DNA of 64,000 bases from the NCBI GenBank assembly GCA_026224775.1, contig JAMFRP010000041.1, positions 32,482-96,481 on the forward strand. Direction: 5' to 3'. Below are positions 1-7,926 of the stretch, piece after piece. A program made the position numbers and the translations under genes. The notes beneath the pieces were generated by a model. The model saw only the letters and a program-made list of their open reading frames with translations. It ran no database searches and had not been told where the DNA came from. Each line of letters opens with the position of its first letter. Position 1 is the first letter of the stretch. The DNA comes from Bacteroidota bacterium. Lineage in GTDB: Bacteria; Bacteroidota; Bacteroidia; Sphingobacteriales; Sphingobacteriaceae.

Positions 1-295
1 CACGTTGCTGGCAAGAACTGCTGCATCTGTTGTTGTTAATTAACAACACGCTCCCCACTGACCTTTAACGAATTGGTATCTACAGGTATTAGGTAATCCT
101 CATACTGTTGAACCAGCAATATTAAAACCCCTAATTAATTTATACTTATGAAATTATAACAAGCAGAAAAAGCAAACCGGCAAGGAAGCCTTGCCGGTAA
201 ATTACTTGATGGATCAGCAACGACTGCGAATCACACACTGATCATCAAAGTTTTACGAACGAATTGAATCATTAACATAAAACGCTTAAATATAT
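1..295. other. Intergenic left edge
   Basis: No complete gene is visible here. The first bases could be the last codons of a plus-strand gene cut by the window edge: frame 2 closes with TAA at about 41-43 and frame 3 at about 66-68, but neither tail is recognisable. The stretch otherwise holds a perfect hairpin at 177-197 (listed separately) and AT-rich spacer before the small ORF at 296. Confidence 0.4.
177..197 (-). terminator. Perfect 9-bp hairpin, possible terminator
   Basis: The arms CCGGCAAGG (177-185) and CCTTGCCGG (189-197) are perfectly complementary around a 3-nt loop. On the minus strand the hairpin is followed by TTTGCTTTTT, so it looks like an intrinsic terminator read leftward. 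On the plus strand there is no T tract. No minus-strand gene is visible just to its right, so its client is unknown. Confidence 0.4.
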
Positions 296-454
296 ATGGA
301 AATATATATCCATACTAAACGGTTTCTTTCCGGGATTATTGGCACCCTGTTATTTTCCGCTATCCCGATTACGGTCTTCGCCGAAACAGAAGTTCCGCCT
401 ATCAACCCCACACTCAGGGGTATTGTCACCGCCAGTAATAGAACTAATCATTAA
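296..454 (+). CDS. Small exported ORF (52 aa), possible truncated receptor N-terminus
   Basis: An ATG at 296 opens 52 codons ending in TAA at 452-454. Residues 7-29 form a convincing Sec signal peptide: a TKR basic start, a hydrophobic core and a VFA-E cleavage-like site. The short mature part ends in LRGIVTASN, which resembles the first strand of the carboxypeptidase-regulatory-like domain that opens many Bacteroidota TonB-dependent receptors. It may therefore be the remnant of a truncated receptor, or a genuine small exported peptide. It ends 14 nt before the hydroxylase gene and could be co-transcribed with it. I do not recognise a function. Confidence 0.4.
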   Translation: MEIYIHTKRFLSGIIGTLLFSAIPITVFAETEVPPINPTLRGIVTASNRTNH

Positions 455-468
455 TTAAATAAAAATCT

Positions 469-1440
469 ATGATCAAATACATTGAAACTTTAGCACATGG
501 GATAAACACCTGGGGATTCCCGGCCATAATCCTGCTACTCGGCGTAATAGAATTTTCGCTGGGCCTTTATGAAAAAAAATGGACAAAAAATGAGAGCCTG
601 CTTAATATTTTCAGCTTTGTTTTCCCTCCCATTATTCTTTATCCGGTTATAGCATACCTGGGCCTTAAATTTTTACCGGGTGTAATACCACAGTATAAAA
701 ACATATTCGCGTGGGTGCCTTTTATATGGGGCTTTATTACTATAGCCATCGCTGATGATCTTACACAATACTGGTATCACCGGTTGCATCATCAAATACC
801 ATTTTTATGGCGTTTCCACCGCACACATCACTCGGCGCCGTACATGGGTATGGCAATGGCCAGCAGGCAAAATATCATTTATACCTTCCTGTTTTCGCAG
901 ATCTACCTCACCACTATTTTAATATATCTGGGGTTAGGCTACCCTGCAATATTCGTTAGCGCTTTAAAAATACTCATCACCGTTTTTGCTCACTCGAGCA
1001 TTAAGTGGGATAAGCCTTTGTATAAATATAAAGTACTGCATCCGGTAGCATGGGTGCTGGAGAGGTTCATATCCACCCCGGCAACGCATCATGCCCATCA
1101 CTCAAGTTCTACAGATGATGGTGTGGGTTATTACAAAGGCAACTTTGGCAATATGTTTTTTTTATGGGATGTGATTTTCGGTACCGCGCATATATCAAGG
1201 CAATACCCCGAAGCATATGGCATCTCGCATTACGAGGGCGATGAATGGTATGCGCAACTATTCTGGCCCATATTCAAATCCAGCCGGGAAGGCAGCGAAC
1301 TGGCTAAAAGCGGCCCCGCTGTACGCGAAGATATACCAGTAAAAAAAACGTCGTTGGATGACTATAAGATCAAACCGATAAAATCGCAGCGACTGATCTA
1401 TTCACTTACCAAAGAATCTATTTCAAACCCAAATAGATGA
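469..1440 (+). CDS. Sterol desaturase / fatty acid hydroxylase family protein
   Basis: This 323-aa integral membrane protein belongs to the di-iron fatty-acid hydroxylase superfamily, which hydroxylates or desaturates lipid chains or sterol rings using oxygen. The histidine clusters that bind iron are visible as HRLHH and HRTHH around residues 104-120 and HHAHH around residue 208, between hydrophobic segments at about 15-35, 50-70, 80-95 and 145-170. The C-terminal 50 residues are polar. The substrate cannot be read from sequence; a fatty acid, sphingolipid or alkylglycerol is as likely as a sterol. Its stop overlaps the start of the downstream sulfatase (ATGA at 1437-1440), so the two are probably translationally coupled. 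Confidence 0.85.
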   Translation: MIKYIETLAHGINTWGFPAIILLLGVIEFSLGLYEKKWTKNESLLNIFSFVFPPIILYPVIAYLGLKFLPGVIPQYKNIFAWVPFIWGFITIAIADDLTQYWYHRLHHQIPFLWRFHRTHHSAPYMGMAMASRQNIIYTFLFSQIYLTTILIYLGLGYPAIFVSALKILITVFAHSSIKWDKPLYKYKVLHPVAWVLERFISTPATHHAHHSSSTDDGVGYYKGNFGNMFFLWDVIFGTAHISRQYPEAYGISHYEGDEWYAQLFWPIFKSSREGSELAKSGPAVREDIPVKKTSLDDYKIKPIKSQRLIYSLTKESISNPNR

Positions 1441-3722
1441 AGCATATCACAATTTCAAGTAGGAAGATAGTCTTCCTTACCGCTACGCTATTCATATTGG
1501 CACAGGCTGCATTTGCGCAGCATGACCCCAAACCGGTATTCCAGGGTAAGATCGGGAAAACAGTAGATGAAACCACAGAATGGTATCCGGAAGCAAAAAA
1601 AGCACCCAAAGGCGCACCGAACGTAATTTGGCTTTTGCTGGATGATGTAGGCTTTGGCGCGTCCAGTACCTTCGGCGGTTTAATCAGCACGCCAACGTTT
1701 GATAGTTTGGCGGCAAATGGTTTGCGCTATACCAACTTTCATACTACTGGTATTTGCGCGCCGTCGCGTGCTGCACTGCTTACCGGCCGTAACCACCATG
1801 CGGTACATATGGGGCTGTTTACCTTCACGGCTATCGGCACACCGGGTTACGATGGCAGGATCCCATTTGAAACAGGTACAGTTGCTGAAATACTCAAAGA
1901 AAACGGTTACAATACTTTTGCTGTTGGCAAATGGAACTTAACACCAACCGCTGAAGAAACCCAGGCTGGGCCATTTAACCGCTGGCCTACAGGCCGTGGG
2001 TTTGAGCATTTCTACGGATTCTTAGAAGCGGAAACCGATGAATGGCACCCACAATTATGGGAAGAGAACCAAAAAATTGAACGGGATACAAACCCCAAAC
2101 ATTTAAATGAGCTTTTAATTGATAAAACGATCAATTACATTGCCAATCAAAAATCGAGTCAACCTGACAAACCATTTTTCATATACCTGGCACCGGGAGC
2201 AACGCATGACCCCCATCAGGCACCAAAAGAATGGATAGATAAATATAAAGGTAAATTTGATGGCGGATGGGATAAATACAGAGCTGAAGTTTTCGCGAAT
2301 CAACAAAAACTGGGTTTGATCCCAAAAGGCACTGTGTTGCCTCCGCGTGACCCAAGAGTAAAAGCATGGGACTCGCTATCAGTTGATGAGAAGCATATAT
2401 TTTCCCGCTTTATGGAAGTGTACGCAGGCTACCTGAGTTATACCGATGATCAGATTGCGCGTCTTATTCATTATTTGAAAGACATTGGTCAATTGGATAA
2501 TACGGTGATCTATGTAATGATTGGCGACAACGGAGCCAGCAAAGAAGGTTCTGACAGGGGTAGCAGCATTGGGGATAAAGTGCTTATTGATGGCAAACAG
2601 GACCTGAGCTATCTAATCAAACAATACGACAAGCTAGGATCGGAATATGCTGCTTCAAACTATCCATTAGGCTGGGCGCAGGCAGCAAATACACCCTTCA
2701 GGGAGTGGAAGCAGGATGCGAATGCCGAAGGCGGAACGCATAACCCACTCATTCTTTTTTATCCCAACGGGATTAAAGATAAAGGCGGCGTACGTTTTCA
2801 ATACACGCACCTTATTGACCTCTTACCCACAACTATTGATTTAACAGGAGCTAAGTTACCTGATACCATTAATGGGTATAAACAAGAACCTTTACAGGGA
2901 ACAAGCTTTGCTTATTCTATTGATAATGCAAAGGCAGCATCCAAACACACATTGCAGTATTATGAGATTGCCGGTAGCCGGTCTATCTACAAAGACGGAT
3001 GGAAAGCAGAGGCTTACCACAACTTGGGCGGGGATTTTGACAAAGATGAATGGGAACTATATCATTTAGATAAGGACTGGACAGAATCAAAAAATCTGGC
3101 CGTTGCTAATCCACAAAAACTAAACGACCTAAAAGAGGTATTTGACTCCATTGCCATTAAATACAATGTGTATCCGCTAAAGGAGTTGATGGGTAAAACT
3201 AATAAGCTCATACCATCATCTGCAAAAAAAAGCGTGACAATATATAACGGGATTTCACAATTAGTTACAGCACCTATTAACCTGGCCTTTCAATCTTTTA
3301 CCGCGATAGCTTATACGACTATACCACAGAATGGGGCAGAGGGTGTATTATTCGCCGGTGGAGGAAGATTTGGCGGGATAAGCTTCTTTATCCAAAACAA
3401 CAAATTGCATTTTGTTCAAAATGACGGTGTCTCAGATCCAATAGATGTAGTAAGCGAAAATCCGTTAAAACCGGGCAAGGCAATATTAAAAGCCGAGTTT
3501 ATTCGCAAAGGGGTATTTGGCCCTACCGGAACTATCAACCTGTATGTAAACGATGAGAAAGTTGCCACGGGCGAATTAAAATTAAAAAGGGGAATCCTTT
3601 ATTTTAATCTGAATGATGGCTTTGATGTTGGCAAGGATTCTAATACAGAAGTTAGCCCCACTTACAAAGTACCCTTCACGTTTACCGGCGATTTAACTAA
3701 AGTAACATTTGAAACGCATTAA
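1437..3722 (+). CDS. Arylsulfatase with C-terminal extension, exported
   Basis: A 761-aa S1-family sulfatase with an N-terminal signal peptide (residues 1-27, cleavage near AFA-Q). The metal-binding DD lies at residues 69-70. The formylglycine signature CAPSR sits at 107-111 and is followed by AALLTGR, so Cys107 is the residue that must be oxidised to formylglycine. The catalytic domain runs to about residue 600. It is followed by roughly 130 residues rich in beta-strand-like sequence that resemble a lectin-like or concanavalin-type module and are absent from the next sulfatase. It hydrolyses sulfate esters; the substrate is not deducible. It is paralogous to the next gene and coupled by start/stop overlap to the hydroxylase upstream. 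Confidence 0.9.
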   Translation: MKHITISSRKIVFLTATLFILAQAAFAQHDPKPVFQGKIGKTVDETTEWYPEAKKAPKGAPNVIWLLLDDVGFGASSTFGGLISTPTFDSLAANGLRYTNFHTTGICAPSRAALLTGRNHHAVHMGLFTFTAIGTPGYDGRIPFETGTVAEILKENGYNTFAVGKWNLTPTAEETQAGPFNRWPTGRGFEHFYGFLEAETDEWHPQLWEENQKIERDTNPKHLNELLIDKTINYIANQKSSQPDKPFFIYLAPGATHDPHQAPKEWIDKYKGKFDGGWDKYRAEVFANQQKLGLIPKGTVLPPRDPRVKAWDSLSVDEKHIFSRFMEVYAGYLSYTDDQIARLIHYLKDIGQLDNTVIYVMIGDNGASKEGSDRGSSIGDKVLIDGKQDLSYLIKQYDKLGSEYAASNYPLGWAQAANTPFREWKQDANAEGGTHNPLILFYPNGIKDKGGVRFQYTHLIDLLPTTIDLTGAKLPDTINGYKQEPLQGTSFAYSIDNAKAASKHTLQYYEIAGSRSIYKDGWKAEAYHNLGGDFDKDEWELYHLDKDWTESKNLAVANPQKLNDLKEVFDSIAIKYNVYPLKELMGKTNKLIPSSAKKSVTIYNGISQLVTAPINLAFQSFTAIAYTTIPQNGAEGVLFAGGGRFGGISFFIQNNKLHFVQNDGVSDPIDVVSENPLKPGKAILKAEFIRKGVFGPTGTINLYVNDEKVATGELKLKRGILYFNLNDGFDVGKDSNTEVSPTYKVPFTFTGDLTKVTFETH

Positions 3723-3740
3723 AAATAAAACCTTAGAAAA

Positions 3741-5639
3741 ATGAAAAAAACAATTGTAGCATTCCTGCTGATTACGGGATCCGTATCGCAGTTAGCCAGG
3801 GCTCAAAACATCACGCAGCAACAACAACCCTTTAAAGGTGTTATTGGCAGAACATTGGCGGAGTCCAAAGAATCTTGGACAGATCAAATCAAAGCGCCAA
3901 AAGGCGCGCCCAATGTAGTTTGGATAATTCTTGACGATGTGGGCTTTGGCGCATCAAGCACATTTGGCGGGGTAATAAATACGCCCACATTTGATAGTTT
4001 GGCAAATAATGGCTTACGCTATACCAATTTTCATACCGCCGCTATATGCGCCCCAACCAGGGCCGCTTTGCTTACAGGCCGTAACCATCATTACGTGCAT
4101 ATGGGTGGCTTTGCGCATACTGTCATGTCAGCCGGATTCCCGGGTTGGGACGGCCGCATACCATCAGACAAAGGAACCGTTGCGGAGATTTTACGCGAGA
4201 ATGGTTATAACACCTTTGCTGTTGGCAAATACGGATTAACTCCCGACGAAGATGCTACCGATGCAGGGCCGTTTGACCGCTGGCCGAGCGGCAAGGGCTT
4301 TGATCATTTCTTCGGTTTCCTGGGCTCACAAACCGACCAATATAAACCAGATCTGGTTGAGGACAATGCCCATGTTAAGCCTGACGGCAGGCACTTAAAT
4401 GAGCAAATAACCGATAAAGCAATTTCATACATAACCCGTCAGCACCAGGTAGCGCCCAACAAACCGTTCTTCCTGTACTATGCGCCGGGAGCAACCCACG
4501 CGCCACACCAGGTATCAACAGAATGGAGCGACTTGTATAAAGGTAAATTTGATGGCGGCTGGGACGTGTTCAGAGAGCAGGTTTTTGAAAGACAGAAAAA
4601 GTTGGGTATTATTCCGGCTAACGCGGTATTGCCTGCCCGCAATCCCGACATAAAAGCTTGGAATACTTTAAGCCCTGACGAAAAGAAGCTTTATTCCCGT
4701 TTTATGGAAGTTTACGCGGGTTATTTAACCTATACCGATCATGAAGTTGGGCGTTTAATTGATTACCTAAAACAAAGCGGCCAGTTAGATAACACGCTGG
4801 TATTTGTGATCATCGGTGATAACGGCGCAAGTAAAGAAGGTACCCTTAACGGGGATATTGATCGCCCGCTTTTTGGTAAGCCACTTAACGAGCAAGAAAA
4901 TATCCAACATAATTTAGATAGGATAGGCGAAATAGGTACTCCGGAAGCCACACAAGGTAACTACCCATTAGGCTGGGCGCAGGCAGCGAATACCCCGTTT
5001 AAATACTGGAAACAAGATGCCAACGCCGAAGGCGGTACACGCAACCCGCTGATCGTATTTTATCCAAAAGGGATTAAAGATAAAGGAGGCATCCGCACCC
5101 AATACGGACACGTTAATGATGTATTGCCTACAACTTTAGAGTACCTGGGTATTACACCGCCTGAATATATCAGGGGCATTAAGCAGGATACTTTACAAGG
5201 CACATCACTGGTTTATTCTTTTGATCATCCTGATGCACCTTCGCGTCACCGTGTACAGTACTATTATATTTTCGGATCAAGATCAATTTACAAAGATGGC
5301 TGGAAGGCTGAGGTTTACCACCACCCAAATACAATTGATGAAGGAAACAACACTAGTGGTGCTGCAACCAAGCCTTCTGCCGGTTTTGACAATGAGGTTT
5401 GGGAACTATATGACCTGAAAACCGATTTTAACGAGCGTATCGACCTTGCAAAAAAATACCCTGAAAAACTAAAAGAATTACAGGCATTATTTGATGAGCA
5501 GGCCAAAATAAACAATATTTATCCTTTTATTGATTGGGATGATGTACTTAAACAAAGGATCCATAGAAAGGCAGGTGTTACCCCATCATTCAACATTGGT
5601 ACACCTCCCGCTGCTACATCGCCAAAAACAAATGATTAA
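3741..5639 (+). CDS. Arylsulfatase, exported
   Basis: A 632-aa S1-family sulfatase, closely paralogous to the upstream gene over the catalytic domain. It has a signal peptide at residues 1-21 with cleavage near ARA-Q. The metal-site DD is at 65-66 and the formylglycine motif is CAPTR at 103-107, with Thr in place of the more common Ser; the sulfatase signature tolerates this. It lacks the C-terminal module of the first sulfatase and ends in a proline- and threonine-rich tail. It starts 18 nt after the previous stop, so it should share that transcript. A strong hairpin follows at 5663-5700. Confidence 0.9.
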   Translation: MKKTIVAFLLITGSVSQLARAQNITQQQQPFKGVIGRTLAESKESWTDQIKAPKGAPNVVWIILDDVGFGASSTFGGVINTPTFDSLANNGLRYTNFHTAAICAPTRAALLTGRNHHYVHMGGFAHTVMSAGFPGWDGRIPSDKGTVAEILRENGYNTFAVGKYGLTPDEDATDAGPFDRWPSGKGFDHFFGFLGSQTDQYKPDLVEDNAHVKPDGRHLNEQITDKAISYITRQHQVAPNKPFFLYYAPGATHAPHQVSTEWSDLYKGKFDGGWDVFREQVFERQKKLGIIPANAVLPARNPDIKAWNTLSPDEKKLYSRFMEVYAGYLTYTDHEVGRLIDYLKQSGQLDNTLVFVIIGDNGASKEGTLNGDIDRPLFGKPLNEQENIQHNLDRIGEIGTPEATQGNYPLGWAQAANTPFKYWKQDANAEGGTRNPLIVFYPKGIKDKGGIRTQYGHVNDVLPTTLEYLGITPPEYIRGIKQDTLQGTSLVYSFDHPDAPSRHRVQYYYIFGSRSIYKDGWKAEVYHHPNTIDEGNNTSGAATKPSAGFDNEVWELYDLKTDFNERIDLAKKYPEKLKELQALFDEQAKINNIYPFIDWDDVLKQRIHRKAGVTPSFNIGTPPAATSPKTND

Positions 5640-5662
5640 TATTTAAGATAGATTATAATTAT

Positions 5663-5700
5663 AATGCTGCCAGTCTTTATTTTTATAGGCTGGCAGCATT
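5663..5700 (+). terminator. Intrinsic terminator after sulfatase pair
   Basis: Perfect 11-bp arms AATGCTGCCAG (5663-5673) and CTGGCAGCATT (5690-5700) enclose a 16-nt loop and are followed by TAATTTTC. The site lies 23 nt after the second sulfatase stop. It implies that the formylglycine-generating enzyme downstream has its own promoter. Confidence 0.65.
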
Positions 5701-5720
5701 TAATTTTCAAAATTAAGAAG

Positions 5721-5837
5721 CTGTTTAAAAACATAAACAAATTGTCATTGCGAGGAACGAAGCAATCGCGAACTTGCAAGACCGTTGTTCTACGTGCGAT
5801 TGCTTCGTTCCTCGCAATGACATGGTTTTTTAAACAG
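5721..5837. repeat. REP-like palindromic element 1
   Basis: Perfect 27-bp inverted arms at 5743-5769 and 5796-5822, beginning TGTCATTGCGAGGAACGAAG on the left arm, flank a 26-nt centre. An outer inverted pair (CTGTTTAAAAA 5721-5731 and TTTTTAAACAG 5827-5837) extends the structure. The GTCATTGCGAG end is shared with the element at 7709-7796. The form is that of intergenic REP/MITE elements mobilised in trans by a REP-associated tyrosine transposase; no such gene is in the window. Confidence 0.75.
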
Positions 5838-5897
5838 TTGCTAAATAACTATCCAAGTCGAACGTTGTATTCAATATCGGCTAATAAAAACAAAACG

Positions 5898-7043
5898 ATG
5901 GTGATTAAAAAAACCTTAATACTTAGTCTTTTTCTTAGCGGGATGCTATGGTCTGCTTGTAATCATAAGCAACAGTCCGTTAGTACTACAGTGAGTAAAC
6001 CACCGGTTGTGCTTAAAAAAGCCATTTGCTGTGAATCGGGCATCCCTAAACGTTTTGCATCTCTGGAGACGCATCAAGTTAATGTGCCCGATTTAAATCA
6101 TGATAATTCTCATAAAGGAATGATCTGGATAAAAACAGGAACTTTTTTAATGGGAGCCGATAACAAACAGGCTGCGGCAGACGAGTACCCAAAGCATAAA
6201 GTTACTGTTGATGGTTTTTGGATGGATGCTACGGAGGTTACCAATGCCCAATTTGCCCAGTTTGTGAAGGCAACCGGCTATGTAACCACCGCCGAACATA
6301 AGCCGGATTGGAACGAGCTGAAGAAGCAATTACCGCCCGGAACACCAAAACCAGACGATAGCCTATTGGTTGCGGCCTCATTGGTTTTTGATCCGCCTAA
6401 ACACGCTGTTGATTTAAATGATTATAGCCAATGGTGGGCCTGGAAAAAAGGCGCAAACTGGCGACATCCGCAAGGGCCACGGAGCAATATTAAGGGGAAA
6501 GATAATTACCCGGTAGTGCAAATTTCGTGGTATGATGCGGTAGCCTACTCCAAATGGGCAGGCAAGCGTTTACCTACTGAAGCGGAGTGGGAGTGGGCGG
6601 CACGTGGCGGCTTGCAAAATAACATATACCCGTGGGGAAATGAAGCCATTGATAAGGGCAAACCCAAAGCAAATACCTGGGAAGGCCATTTCCCGGATCA
6701 GAATACGCTCCACGATAAATTTTATGGGCTTGCGCCGGTAGCATCATTCCCTGCAAATGGTTATGGGCTGTATGATATGGCAGGCAACGTATGGGAATGG
6801 TGCGCCGATAACTATGATAGCAATTACTACAATACCATAGCCAATAATCCGGGTATAAAAAATCCGCAAGGCCCGGCTAAAAGTTATGATCCTGATGAAC
6901 CCTATGCTAAAAAGCGGGTGATACGTGGCGGCTCATTTCTGTGTAACAATAGCTATTGCTCAGGCTTTAGGGTAGCCCGGCGCATGAAAAGCTCTGAAGA
7001 CAGCAGCCTGGAACATTTAGGATTTAGATGTGTGGCGAATTAA
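5898..7043 (+). CDS. Formylglycine-generating enzyme, lipoprotein
   Basis: This 381-aa SUMF1/FGE-sulfatase-family protein would convert the sulfatase active-site cysteine into formylglycine. The open frame reaches back to 5664, but that part runs through a terminator and a REP palindrome. ATG 5898 begins a clean lipoprotein signal with lipobox WSAC (Cys21). The catalytic copper-binding pair of true aerobic FGEs is present as Cys349 and Cys354 in the context RGGSFLCNNSYC, which argues for genuine FGE rather than a general SUMF1-fold protein. Other family landmarks are MGAD near residue 85, WEWAARGG near 231 and AGNVWEWC near 295. Two CxPxR sulfatases lie directly upstream, so modification probably happens outside the cytosol after export. 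Confidence 0.88.
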   Translation: MVIKKTLILSLFLSGMLWSACNHKQQSVSTTVSKPPVVLKKAICCESGIPKRFASLETHQVNVPDLNHDNSHKGMIWIKTGTFLMGADNKQAAADEYPKHKVTVDGFWMDATEVTNAQFAQFVKATGYVTTAEHKPDWNELKKQLPPGTPKPDDSLLVAASLVFDPPKHAVDLNDYSQWWAWKKGANWRHPQGPRSNIKGKDNYPVVQISWYDAVAYSKWAGKRLPTEAEWEWAARGGLQNNIYPWGNEAIDKGKPKANTWEGHFPDQNTLHDKFYGLAPVASFPANGYGLYDMAGNVWEWCADNYDSNYYNTIANNPGIKNPQGPAKSYDPDEPYAKKRVIRGGSFLCNNSYCSGFRVARRMKSSEDSSLEHLGFRCVAN

Positions 7044-7087
7044 ACATGATTAATTCATAAATTTATTGCTGAAAATAAGTTTCAGTT

Positions 7088-7675
7088 ATGACAAAATTAG
7101 CCCAGGCATTTAAAGCGTTTGATAATTATAACCAGAAAGACCCCCATGTATTTGTATGGGGTGATCTTTCTTATCCGCAGGAATACTTTTTAGCGCTAAA
7201 ACTATATGAGTGGGTGCTGAAATTAGATCCTAATGCGGATGAAGAGCTTTTGTTAGCATCGCGCAGCCAGCATATCGGTAGATGGGAGATTCCCCGTGAA
7301 ACTTATCCCGATGGCAGGGAAGCTTATTTAAAATGGCGCAAAGACCTTGCCTTGTTTCATGCCGAAAAAGCATCATCAATTATGAAAGAAGCAGGATATG
7401 ATGATGAGCAAATTGCCCGAGTAAAACAAATTATACTAAAACAAAAGCTAAAGGTTGATGCCGACGTTCAAACGATAGAAAACGCGCTCTGTTTAGTATT
7501 TCTTGAATTTCAATATGAAGATTTCTACCCCAAACATTCGTCCGAAAAAGTAGTAAACATATTGAGGAAATCGTTACTGAAAATGGATAGCCATGGCCAT
7601 CAGTTTGCACTCGGTTTAAAATATTCAGAACAAGGCCTGGCCTATATCAGCGAAGCCTTAAATAACATCAAATAA
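7088..7675 (+). CDS. DUF4202 family protein
   Basis: A 195-aa soluble protein without signal peptide or membrane segment, matching the DUF4202 family of uncharacterised proteins. Conserved-looking blocks include SRSQHIGRW (about residues 58-66), YLKWRKDL and FLEFQYEDF. They are rich in His, Arg and Trp, as expected for a small helical metal- or nucleotide-handling domain, but no function is assigned. It lies 44 nt after the formylglycine-generating enzyme and is probably co-transcribed with the sulfatase-maturation gene. A REP hairpin with a T-rich tail follows it. Confidence 0.75.
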   Translation: MTKLAQAFKAFDNYNQKDPHVFVWGDLSYPQEYFLALKLYEWVLKLDPNADEELLLASRSQHIGRWEIPRETYPDGREAYLKWRKDLALFHAEKASSIMKEAGYDDEQIARVKQIILKQKLKVDADVQTIENALCLVFLEFQYEDFYPKHSSEKVVNILRKSLLKMDSHGHQFALGLKYSEQGLAYISEALNNIK

Positions 7676-7708
7676 AACAAATAATTAAAAACTATTTCGT
7701 CAACCACC

Positions 7709-7796
7709 GCGTCATTGCGAGCGAAGCGTGGCAATCCCAAGCTATGCAGAGCCGCTCTGTAATTAGGGGATTGCCACGCTTCGCTCGCAATGACGC
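7709..7796. repeat. REP-like palindromic element 2, convergent intergenic
   Basis: Perfect 30-bp inverted arms lie at 7709-7738 and 7767-7796, with a left end of GCGTCATTGCGAGCGAAGCG. The 28-nt centre holds a small inner hairpin (CAGAG...CTCTG). The right arm is followed by a T-rich run (TTTGTTTTTG), so the element can also end transcription of the upstream gene. It sits between the convergent DUF4202 and chloride-channel genes, the classic position for REP elements. Confidence 0.75.
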
Positions 7797-7926
7797 TTTG
7801 TTTTTGTGTTTATCTAAAACAGCTTTACGCCTTTTGTAGATTATCCTACATTCCACAAAATAAAGATGCAGGGCCCTGCGCGATACCTTTCCCTAGTATA
7901 GAGAAAGGAGGAGGATAGCGTTAAAA

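Noticed and set aside
5664..5897. 78-codon upstream extension of the formylglycine-generating enzyme
   Set aside because: It runs through an intrinsic terminator and a perfect REP palindrome, and ATG 5898 begins a clean lipoprotein signal.
5721..7796. Possible CRISPR array from the repeated palindromes
   Set aside because: The elements are single palindromes far apart, with different internal sequence and no regular spacers or cas genes.
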